A stretch of DNA of 41,472 bases, from assembly GCA_001430745.1 (NCBI GenBank), contig KQ482063.1, positions 2,134,527 through 2,175,998 on the forward strand, read 5' to 3'. Made by a program: the position numbers and the translations under genes. The notes below the pieces were generated by a model. That model saw only the letters and a program-made list of their open reading frames with translations. It did not search any database and was not told the DNA's origin. Shown here in pieces: positions 1-9,400 of this stretch; positions within the stretch are counted from its first letter, which is position 1; each line of letters begins with the position of its first letter. The stretch is from Auxenochlorella pyrenoidosa. Taxonomy: Eukaryota > Chlorophyta > Trebouxiophyceae > Chlorellales > Chlorellaceae.

Positions 1-325
1 TCGGTGGTAGGAGGGAGGGGGGGGGGGGGCAAGGAGGGGAGAGGGGGTCACGTGCTGGTGTGTGTGCGCCTCCAAGCTGCTGTCGCAGTAGGCAGGGTGG
101 GGAGGCGCTGGGATGCAACTCAGAAAGGATGGCAGCAAGTCCAAGTCCGCATCCGGGTGTGCAATCACACATGTGCATGAGCAGTCACCCAGCCATGCAT
201 GCCTGCGATGCCTAATTGGTGGGCTGCCCAGCCGCCCTCGCAATCGGGCTGCTCCTGGAGGCCTTATCCAGTGCTCATGCCAACCCGGTGGCAACACCCC
301 TCTTCGGCCCGCCTTTGTTGTGCAG
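1..325. other. Probable intron / upstream part of the FAD monooxygenase gene
   Basis: No coding exon could be supported here. The stretch opens with a run of about a dozen G residues (18-29) and ends in a pyrimidine-rich acceptor with CAG at 323-325, directly before the first recognised exon of the monooxygenase. The reading frames contain no family-like residues, so it is most simply an intron of a gene whose 5' exons lie outside the window. Confidence 0.45.
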
Positions 326-1641
326 GCATGGCCATCTGGCGTGCCGTACGGCCCACGCCGCCCGGCTGGGCAGAGGACGCGGCGACCTGGGGCGTGATTG
401 GCAAGGCGCTCACCACAGCAGCGCTGCATGGCGGCGAGATGTCATGGCAGGCCTTCTCCCCCTGGCCCGCCGACCAGCTGCACGTCATCGGCGGCAGGCA
501 CCGCCCCTACGTCCACAACGACGTCAGCAGCGCTGACCTGGCGGCCCCTGGAGGCGCGCAGCGCAGCCGCGAGGAGGTTGGGGCTGATCGCATCAAGCGC
601 TGCCTGGAGGCGTTCAAGGGGTACCCGCAGCATGTCCTGGGTGGGCTGGCATGGGTGTGCCGGGGGCCCGCACAGGTGGTGGGAGGCACGCCTGCAGGGT
701 GGCATGCAGCGATGCGCAGGCGAGCAGGCAGATGCACCTGCAGCAATGTGCTGGGTGGAGGAAGCGGCATGACGTGGACCCTGCACTGCTGTGCTCCCCC
801 CCTGCAGACCTGGTGGCCACCACCGACCCGCTGGCTGTCACCGAGCACGGGCAGTTCTTTCGGGAATCTGGGGATTGTCAGGTGGGCTCAAGGAGGAAGA
901 TTTTAAGGTTCGCTCTGCAAGCAGGATGCATGCTGTGAGCAAAGCAGGTGATGGCAGGGGAATACTCGCTTCGCCCCACCACCACCCACCCACCCACCCC
1001 GCAGACGTACGCTCGCGGCCGGGTGGCGCTGGTGGGCGACGCCGCCCACCTGGCCACCCCCTTCTTGGGGCAGGGCTGCAGCCAGGCAATCGAGGATGGG
1101 CTGGAGCTGGGGCGCGCCGTTGGTGAGGCGGGGCGCGCAGGCAGGCGGGGGGGCAGCACCGCCCCGTGCCACCGCAGCAACCTCGGCTTGCCGACCATGA
1201 GCTGCCACTGCCCACTGCCCGCGGCCGGCCCCCCCCCCTGGGTGCAGGCGCCCACGGCTTCACCCCCGAGGCGCTGGCGGCGTACCAGCAGGTCCGCCTG
1301 CCCCTGGCCAGCAAGGTGCAGCGCTGGTCGGTGCAGGTGAGGCGGCTGCGAGCGGCGCTTGGTGGCTGGCGCCAAGTGCCATGCATGGCAGAGACTGCTT
1401 GCATGTGCCCAGAGTCGAGGCCAGCCAGGTGCTGCTCGTGCGCATAGCAGTGCCTGCCATTGCAACCCGCAACCTGGCACTGCACGCAACCCGGACCTCC
1501 TGCTTCCCGGCCCGCCCACAGCTCTGCCGCCAGTTCCGTGCCGGCAACCTCGAGCGCACAGAGGTGGACGTCAACATCAGCGAGGGGTTCGTGCAGCGAA
1601 AGTTTGAGCCCCTGGCGCCTGCCGTAGCAGCAAGCAGCTAG
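326..1641 (+). CDS. FAD-dependent monooxygenase, aromatic-ring-hydroxylase type (3' part only)
   Basis: Exons: 326-640, 808-881, 1005-1122, 1248-1336, 1522-1641; stop TAG at 1639. The visible part encodes 237 residues. It should be a flavoprotein that hydroxylates or epoxidises an unknown substrate using FAD and NAD(P)H. The third exon carries the second FAD-binding motif of the PHBH/salicylate hydroxylase/zeaxanthin epoxidase superfamily: RVALVGDAAH followed by P-x-x-GQG and an acidic helix (AIEDGLEL). The first visible exon has the MAIWRA strand typical of the substrate domain, and the second reads ATDP..ITEHG-like (TTDPLAVTEHG). The N-terminal GxGxxG dinucleotide fold is missing because the gene starts outside the window. 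All introns are GT-AG and all phases agree. It converges on PSMA2. The exact substrate class cannot be told; a zeaxanthin-epoxidase-like or salicylate-hydroxylase-like enzyme are both possible. Confidence 0.8.
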
Positions 1642-1900
1642 ATGGCGAGCAGTGTGCAGGCATCACTGTGCCGCCCCAGTGCGATTTCCAGCACAAGCAC
1701 TCTGCTGCTAAGTGTACTTTACTCACAACAGTCGGCCTGTATCATGCACAGCACGCACACCTGCCAGACCCTCTTGAAATCTGTTAAGACCGTCAACATG
1801 AGCAATACCACCGCTTACGAGTTGCCAAGGCACCAAGGCCTCAGCAGCGGGCAGCAGGCACATCCAGTCCTTCTGCCCTTGCCAGGAGCCACCTGCTAGC

Positions 1901-1905
1901 TGTAA
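1901..1905 (+). terminator. Polyadenylation signal TGTAA (monooxygenase)
   Basis: TGTAA lies 260 nt after the TAG stop. TGTAA is the established polyadenylation signal of green algae. The distance gives a longer 3' UTR than for the other genes here. Confidence 0.45.
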
Positions 1906-1943
1906 TGGACTTCGCCGCAGCTTGCTCAGCCAGGGAGTATATC

Positions 1944-1948
1944 TTACA
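1944..1948 (-). terminator. Polyadenylation signal TGTAA (PSMA2)
   Basis: TTACA on the plus strand reads TGTAA on the minus strand, 64 nt past the PSMA2 stop codon. This is a usual spacing for a chlorophyte polyadenylation signal. Confidence 0.55.
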
Positions 1949-2011
1949 GCGGGCAGCCAGCCCAAGGGAAGGTGCAGCGAGGCCGAGCGGAGGGTCACAG
2001 CGGGGCCCCCC

Positions 2012-3698
2012 TCACTCCACCTCTGCCAGGTAGTCGGCCACCTCTGCGGGGGTGAGCACCCGGAACTGGCGGTCCTCCCCCACCACAGCCACCTCAATGT
2101 TGTCCCCAGACAGCTCGCCTGCGGGGGGGGGGGGGGGGGGACAGGGGTTGCAGCGGCTAGCAGGACGGGTCCGCAGGAGGTGCAAGTTCAGAGACCGCCC
2201 CTTCCTGCATCCCCACTGTCACTAGCTAGCCGTCCGCAAGCACGTCAAAACTTGGGAAGAGGTGGCACGAGGGGGGTGAGCGGGCACACTCCTTGCAGCT
2301 GCTCCTGCTTGCGTGGCCGTGCAGGAGCGCCTGCAGCCCTGCAGGACACCCCTGCCGTAAGCCCCTTCACCCACTCAAGATCCCCCAGACACGCACACAG
2401 CCAGCTGGAGCGGGGATGGCCCCGCACCCGCCCCCACCCCGCCCGCCCCCGCCCACTCTCACCCTCGAAGCCCTCCTTGAGCGTGAGCAGCGCGGTGTGG
2501 ATGGCATCCTCCAGCTCCATGTCCTCGCTGTACCGCTTCTCCAGGAACGTCTTGGCATTCACCATGTTCTTGCCAATGGCTGCGCAAGGGGGGGCGGCGC
2601 TGGCGGGCCCCATCAGGGCCGCTCCCAGCCGGCGCTGCACGCCCGGGCTCCGCCCCCCTGCTCTGCATGGGAACCACGGCTGCCACACAAGCCGCTGCTG
2701 TTGCTGCCGCTGCGGCTAGCTCCACTTCCCCGGACTGTCAGCACCTCAACCACCGCTGCTGCCCAACGGCAACCCTCCTGTGCTGCTGCCCCTGCTGCTG
2801 CTGCACCTCGGGCCTTGCCCCCACCTGACGCCTTCCAGGCAAAGTAGGAGCCCGAGGGATCGATCTGGTACAGCTGCGGCCCGTTGTCGTCATACCCCGC
2901 CATCAGCAGGGACACGCCAAATGGCCGCACGCCGCCCGATTCTGCATGGGCAGTCGACAGCACGCCAGGCAGCCAATGTCAACGTGCCCCGGTGGCAAAG
3001 ACAGAGTAGTCACCTGCAGCTGCACAGTCTCCTTTAGTGTTTCAGGCATTCAAAATGCAAAGCAGTCGCTCCAGCAGGCACAGCTCTGAGCAGCAGCGGC
3101 GCAGCTGGCTGGTGCTTCTGCCCTGGGGTGCGTGCCCATGCCGGCCTCCTCCCCGCCTCGTGGCCTCCAGCCGGGCCCGCCACCCTCGCCACCGCCGCCC
3201 GCCCACTTACGCGTGAACTCCTGCATGACTGCCGCGGTCTCGCGGCACAGCTGCGCCACGGGTATCTGCTCGTGCAGCTGGCGGTAGTACACCTGGCCGC
3301 TCTTGCGCGCCTTGCGCACCAGCACGCGCGAGTCGGGGCCCATGCCGCTGTAGGTCATGCCCACATTGGGCGTCAGCAGGCTGATCTTCTGCACCGTGCT
3401 CTCGTCCACCAGGATGGACGGCAGCTTCTTCTCAGTGGCCAGCACCACGCCGTTTGTGGCGCGGATGCCCAGGCTGGTGGCGCCTGCCGCCACCGCCGCT
3501 AGAGCATACTCGATCTGCACCAGCTTGCCGCTCGGGCTGAATGTTGTCAGACTGAAAGAGTACTGCAGCAGAGGGGGGGTGGGAGGGTAGGAAGGAGAGT
3601 GAGGAGAGGCGGAGCGGGGACCTGATCACCTTGAAGGAGAGCCTGGCAGCGTGCGCGCAACCTCCGCCAGTCCAGCGGCTTGCCTGCATGTCCCCCAT
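2012..3698 (-). CDS. PSMA2: 20S proteasome subunit alpha type-2
   Basis: Exons in gene order: 3698-3684, 3562-3211, 2941-2825, 2579-2463, 2118-2012; 235 residues, almost exactly the length of human PSMA2 and plant PAB. It is one of seven alpha-ring subunits of the proteasome core, gating entry to the chamber in cytosol and nucleus. Near full-length agreement with the family is visible: [14 protein letters not shown] at the N-terminus, [100 protein letters not shown], and [14 protein letters not shown] before TGA. The first exon is only 15 nt (MGDMQ), and its intron uses a GC donor (CAG|GCAAGC). The last intron has a long C tract just upstream of its acceptor. The start was chosen because this tiny exon restores phase and the expected family length. 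Confidence 0.95.
2121..2138 (-). repeat. PSMA2: Homopolymer tract at the last PSMA2 intron acceptor
   Basis: About 17 consecutive G residues on the plus strand read as a C tract immediately 5' of the acceptor CAG of the last PSMA2 exon. It can serve as the polypyrimidine tract. Similar tracts sit before UPL6 acceptors at 26084-26093 and 23312-23318. Confidence 0.6.
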
Positions 3699-4067
3699 CT
3701 TGCCCCGAGCCTCTCAGGCGCCGATCGACAGAGCAGGAACGGAGCGAGGTGTGCAGGCTGCGGGAGGGTGGTTCTGACGTCGCCACAAGGCTCAAGGAAT
3801 GCGTGGAGTGCGATCTTGGGCGCCGATGGGCTGAAAGCTCGCAAAAGAGGAGTCTGCTGAACTGCCTGCTGCGCCGTATTTCTCTAGCTTTGGTTCGCAC
3901 CGGAGGTCGTGATTTGATGCCCCAATCTGTCTTCGGTTCACCTCGGCCTGTTTGCGCCGTCTCGGGCGCCAGTCCAAGGGTCGTCACTCACGGCATTCCT
4001 GGGAAACTTGGTACTCCGAGAGCTGCCCGTGCTGTCACGACGCACCAAATATCCGCACCAGTTGACA
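3699..4067. promoter_or_regulatory. Divergent promoter region of PSMA2 and the IQUB homologue
   Basis: These 369 bp separate two start codons pointing away from each other and should hold both core promoters and 5' UTRs. I see no clear TATA box. An AT-richer patch lies around 3880-3920. No conserved ORF is present. Confidence 0.5.
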
Positions 4068-6339
4068 ATGGACGCTGCTACGGGCCCAGACGCGGATGGC
4101 CTGGCGCCGCCACCAGCCGAGGCGGAAGCGACCGCTGTAGGGGCTCCTCAAGCTGCCCAAGCCGTGGACGACTCCCCTGCCGCTCTTAGCTCCAACCAGC
4201 ATTGGGGCCAGCATTCTCCAGATGATCAGGGAGCTACTTGTTTTGAGTCAGCTGGAACTGCTGAGCCCAGCGCGCCTCTCGCCCAGTGCCAGGAGGATGC
4301 TGCGACGCCAGGCATGCAGCCAGCAGCGCACAGCCATGCCTCCTTTGCCTCGCCTGCTGACAAGCCTTTTCTGGGCGGCTTCCGCAATCGGCACAGTGGT
4401 GCGGTTTTCCACCATGCAGCCAGCCAGACCGTCCCGCCACCGCAGCAGCCGCCGTCGCGACCGCACGTGCCGCGCGTGAGCGCTGGCGCACAGACGGACA
4501 AGCCGCGGCGCAGCCATGCAGCACAGTGTGGTCGCGACGCCACCACGCAGTGCCCAAGGCCTGGCTGGGCAGAAGGCTGCGACGAAGGCCGCGTGGTGGA
4601 GCTGCCAAGCGGTAGGGCTGGGTGGCCGGCGGGCACGTGTGCTGTTAGTGGACTGGCCACTCAAGGCCTTCAGTGATGCAACCTTCAGCTTGTATGTCTC
4701 CCAGCAGTGGGCGCTATCCCATGCCATGTCGAACCTATCTTGACTTCTGAATGCTGCTTGTCCTGTTATGCATCTCAAAATTCCGTGGGCTGCTGAGCAA
4801 CTGACCATTGCCATGCGTGCACATCTGCTGCTGCAGGTCCGTATGTGTCTGGGAAGCAGGTGCTGGCAAGGCGGCAAGCCGCAGCAACCACCATCCAGCG
4901 GCACGCACGCGGCTGGCTGGCACGCTGTGCAGTGGCATCCTTGCGCCAGGACCGCGCCGACCTGGCAGCCTTCCTTGCACAGCAGGCCCAGCAGCAGGCA
5001 GAGGCGGCAGAGGCGGGGCGGCAGCATGAGGTGCGGCGAAGAATGCAGCCGCGCACGCACGCCGACTTTGTGCTGCTGTATGACGAGGTGGGACCGGGGG
5101 CGGGAAGGGGGGCAGTGGTGACAAGTTAGCAGTGCAAGCAAGCAGCAGTGGGCTAACACCTTGACTCCTGCATGACTGGTGTGCCTGCATGTGCGCCAGG
5201 GTTAACAGCGGCGTTGCCAGGCTGCATGGAATGCACAGTGCAGGTTCAAGGCCAGTTGAGGCGACCCATCAGTCCTGCATGCACAATCCCTGGCCGGCAC
5301 CGCTGCCACCAGGAAACAGGGTCTGAACTGCTTATCATCTGTTGTCTGCCTGCTGCAGCTTGCCATGTGGTGGGGCCAAGAGCAGGCCAAGATAGCATCG
5401 GCACGGGGCATCACCGGTGGGGAGTGCTGCAGGCCTCGCGGTGGGACAGGCGTGGCCAGGCACCTGCACTGCATGCATTGGACTGGAGAGGCGAGTGCAG
5501 CTGGAAACGCAGCCAATCCTGCTGTTTTTTTGCATCCCTGCTGCCCGCCACAGACGAGGAGCGCCAGGCCATGCGCCGTGCCCTGCTGGCCAAGGAGACC
5601 AAGCTACTGCAGACCATCGACCGGCTCAAGCTGGCGGCAGCGCCAGTGGTGCGCGCCGAGCGTGCTGCCAGGAAGCTGGCAGCGGCTGCAGCGCCCAAGC
5701 AGTGGGCGCTGTCCAATGGCAGGGTGGTGGATGTGGCCACTCCCACCACGCTGCGGGCGGGGGAGCTGGCGGGGGCGTACCATGCGCTGCTGGCCGCCGA
5801 TGGCACCAACCTGGATGCCCGCCTGGCGGCACTGCTAGCGGTCAAGTACCACGCCAAGGCAGTGGACTGCAGGTGGGCTCTGTGGCAGGCGGGGCATCAA
5901 TAGCAAGAGGACGCCATCTCACCTCTGTGAAAGGTGGACAGTCAAGCAGGCCAGGTTGCCGCAGCCCAGGGGGGGGCTCAAAGTTGCAGTGCTTCCCATC
6001 CACCTGCCCCGCAGCCTAACCCGCGAGATTGTGAGCTTGATGGACCGCGAGGCCGACCTGCTCAACAGGTTGGCTTGGCTGCCTGTAATGGGATGCAGGG
6101 GCACCAAGGCGCGCCTGCCTTGCCGACTCTGTGCCTCTGCTGGACCTACTGTGCTGGCACATCCGTCTCCTTTGCCTGGACCTGACTGCAGGGGACGGGA
6201 GCCTTCCTTGATGGCTGGCCTGCGCACCCGGCTGGCAAACCAGTTCCTCGAGTTCGTGCGGTGCGAGCAGGCAGCATCTGCAGCAGCCGCGCACCACCGA
6301 CTCCCTGGTCGGCATGGCGCAGCAGTGCAGACATGCTGA
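4068..6339 (+). CDS. IQUB: IQ-motif ciliary protein homologous to IQUB, shortened at both ends
   Basis: Exons: 4068-4611, 4837-5087, 5359-5416, 5554-5872, 6015-6068, 6192-6339; 457 residues. In animals IQUB is a calmodulin-binding axonemal protein linked to radial spokes. The order of conserved blocks follows animal IQUB: PFLGGFRNRHSG..FHHAASQT (about residues 99-120); an IQ motif in TTIQRHARGWLAR (about 195-210); RRMQPRTHADFVLLYDEL; a W-containing linker; LLAKETKLLQTIDRLKL; PKQWALSNGRVVDVATPTTL; and SLTREIVSLMDREADLLNR. It lacks the N-terminal ubiquitin-like fold and the C-terminal Cys-containing third of the roughly 790-residue animal protein, ending instead in an Ala/His-rich tail. The N-terminal 95 residues are low-complexity. 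All introns are GT-AG and phases close. The start is the first ATG of the open first exon; an upstream exon is possible but only 369 bp separate it from PSMA2. Confidence 0.85.
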
Positions 6340-6383
6340 CCAACGCCTTGGTCTCTTCCAGCCACTGCAACCGTTGTGTGGTT

Positions 6384-6388
6384 TTACA
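6384..6388 (-). terminator. MLH3: Polyadenylation signal TGTAA (MLH3)
   Basis: TTACA on the plus strand gives TGTAA on the minus strand, 74 nt downstream of the MLH3 stop. It lies upstream of the signal of the facing IQUB gene, so the two transcripts should overlap at their 3' ends. Confidence 0.5.
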
Positions 6389-6404
6389 AGAACTCGCAAA
6401 TGTG

Positions 6405-6409
6405 TGTAA
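6405..6409 (+). terminator. IQUB: Polyadenylation signal TGTAA (IQUB)
   Basis: TGTAA 66 nt after the TGA stop of the IQUB homologue. A second TGTAA follows at 6448-6452, still before the MLH3 stop codon. Confidence 0.5.
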
Positions 6410-6461
6410 CGTAAGCGAGGGGTGCTGTCATGTGCGACTTGCCCTCCTGTAAAGCACTTGG

Positions 6462-9400
6462 TCACCCCACCAGCTGCTGCAGCTTGGCCTTAAGCCCCGA
6501 CAGTGCCACATGGCCGCAATCGTCACCGCCAGTGCCCACCTCTCCCGAAGCCCCTTGCAGCTGCGCAGCAGCTCGCAGCTGCAGTGCCCGCCTGAGCAGG
6601 CTCAGGTCCACAAGTGGGGCGGTGGTGGGCCGCCCGTGCGCACAACTGAAGCACAGCTGCGTGGCTGACAGCCTGCCCAAAAGAGCCTGGCACTGCAGTG
6701 CATTCGAGAGGGGAGGGCAGGCAAAACTCGCTTGACCATCTGCGCGGCTATTACTGTATCGGCAGGTCAAGCATTCCAGCTGTTGCAGCCTCCGCACAAA
6801 TGTGCGCAGATGGGGCTGCTTGCACCGGCCCACCTGCTCCTGGTCCAGCTCATCCCCAAACATGATGGCGCCGCGGCAGGCCTTGGAGTTGAGCACCCGC
6901 ACCACACCAGAGGGCAGCCCGCTGGCGCCGCACGTGTCGTTCAGGAGGTGCAGGTACAGCTGCGGGGAGCAGGCGGCACAGGCAAAAATGCAGTGGACCA
7001 GGCCTGGAAAGGACTGTTGAGCTGCAGCAGGCTGCGGGGTAGCCCTGCAACCCCTTTCTGCCCTGCTTCCCACCTTGAGGTCGGTGGCTGTGAGTGTGGT
7101 GCCCCACAGCAGTGGGGCGTGTGACAGCAGGGGCCCTGCGGCGCCAGGCACCCAGCGCCAGCCCCAGGCCTCCACCTTGCCCCGGTGCGCCTCCAGCAGC
7201 TGCTGCTCCGCATCCGTCAGGCTCAGCGGCAGCGGCACACGCAGCGCCTGGCTGGGGATCTGCCCCGCCTGGCCATCGGGGCCCAGCAGCTCACTGCGGA
7301 GTCGCTCCAGTTGCACCCTCTCATCTGCAGGACAGGGGAAGGGTGCGTGGCAGGAAAACAGTGGGCCAGACAGTGCCACAGGCATGTAAATGGCCGTAAT
7401 GTTATTTGGCAGCAGTCCCGCCTCACGAACTGTGCAGCTCAGTCGCCATGCAGAGCGGTCTGCAGGCAGACGCCGCAAGCTGCTCACCTGCTGCATGCTG
7501 GTCCACCAGTGCCAGAAGGCTGCCCGCCTGCAGTGGGATGAACTTCCGGTCCACCTGGCGGAGGGCACGCCCGGCCGCCAGCTGCTCGCGGCTCAGTGTG
7601 CCCGGCGCCAGCTGGACAAAGGATGCCGCAGCCAGAGCTTCCAGCGTCAGGATTGCACAGCTGCTGCTATTCTCCAACCTCACAGCAGCTTCTGCAGGTC
7701 CTCCAGGATCAGGCCTGGCTGAAAAGCTGGCAAGGTGCGCGCTGCTGCTGCCACTGGCAGCAAGCACACCATTCCTGCTGCCCTGTTCCTGTGGGGCAAC
7801 CTGCCCAGCATCGCTGCCGCCATCATTGCAGGGCGATGTTGCCGCTACCCGCGAATCATGCTGCGCGTGCTCTGCAGCACCGCTGCTCTGCTGCATCGCT
7901 GTTGCTGCTGCTGCTGCTGCTGCCACTGTCACACCTGGCTTGCGACGCGGCTGCCTCCATGGGGGCCGCACAGAACTGAGGAATCCGCTGTCGGGCTGCA
8001 GAAAGCTGGGCAGCGGGTCAGGCAGAGTGACGGCTACATCCGCCTGCAAGGCTGCAGGGCTGGTCATTTGCGCCGAGCCATCAGCCGCAGAAACGTCATG
8101 GCCGGGTCCGTGGAGTGGCTGCTGCGATGCAAAGTTACCATCTGACACCCTGCACTCTGTGGCCGCAACACTGTCCATCGTGGCTAACCTGTTCTGCTTC
8201 TGCAGCGCTGGCGCAGCAAAGGGCTTGCAGGCAGCAGCCAGGCTTGGTGCATGGCGCTCGTCAGTAAGTGCCATGCGGTGGCAGCCTTGCTGGTACCCTG
8301 GAGCTGAATGCGGGCGGGCTGCTGCCAGCGGTTGTGATGCAGCCAGCAAGCTCTGCAGCAGCGTCTGTTCCTCTTTGGTAACAGCAGCTGTTTGTCCCAA
8401 TGATGGGCGTACAAGCTGCTGTGGGCAAGGGAAGAGCTGCCTAGAACGCGCCTGCTGCACGCAAGCCTCTGTCTGCCGCTCTGCATGCTGGCTGTGGCTT
8501 CGCTGCTGCACCGGCGCTGCTACAGCTGCAGAACCAGCAGGGTCATTGAACAGGCTGCAGCTGTCAGCTGGGGCATCCGCTGATGGCTGCTTTGCAACAC
8601 TGACAGGGCTGCTCCCCTGCAGTTGCTGCTGACGTGTGAATGGTGCCTCCTGTGATGCCCTCGGCTGGCAGACGCTAGATAGGGGCAGGCCAGCACGACC
8701 CACAGTCTGAGGTGCAGCCATCTGACCCCACGATGGCTCCTCTTCACACCAGCGCCGTTGCTGCTGCTGCTGGTGCCGCTCCTGCTGCTGGCGCTGCTGC
8801 GAGGCAAAGGCCCAGCTGTCAATGAGGCGATTCACCTCGTCCTCGCTGCCGAGCCGCTGCGACAAGAGAAAGGCCTGTCCGCCATGAGCAATGGCAGCCT
8901 GCTCCGGCAGCAGACCAGGCTGCCAAGGCGAGCCACACTGCCTGCTATGCTCCGGAAGCTGATGCCGCTCATCAAGCTCCCAAAAGTTTTCGCTGGGCTC
9001 ACCAGGAGGCAGCAGGCTAGCAAGGACTAGAGACCTGCCACAGCCTGCAGCTGTTGCCTTCAAGTCAGGCTGCACCTGTTCCTGCTGCCATAGAGACGAA
9101 GGCTGCAGCACCTGCTTGCTGCTCTGCACAAGAGCGGTGGAATACCCTGGCCAGGGGCACGCTGCATGCTGTCTTTCCAACTCCTTGGCTTGGCTGCACC
9201 TCACAGCAGCAGCCCCTGTATCAGCAGGTGCCTTTTCTGGTGCGCTGAGCTGCGCTGCCGGGTTGGCTAGGGTCCCCGGCTGAGCTGCCGCTGCACCGTA
9301 CCGCACAAGCCGGGATGCGAGGGAATGCTTGGCACCTGCCCGCTGCCGTGAGCTACCACCACTGCCACCAGAGGCGGCAACCTGGCCACCACTTCCAGAC

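Larger units (their letters stand above)
1642..2011. other. Convergent 3' region between the monooxygenase and PSMA2
   Basis: This 370-bp stretch lies between two stop codons that face each other. It holds no supported ORF. It contains a TGTAA signal for the plus-strand gene and a TTACA (TGTAA on the minus strand) for PSMA2, about 40 bp apart, so the two 3' UTRs probably end close to each other. Confidence 0.6.

Noticed and set aside
7406..8632. Plus-strand ORF of about 400 residues
   Set aside because: It lies antisense to the long MLH3 exon, is Ala/Ser/Cys-rich, and has no family features.
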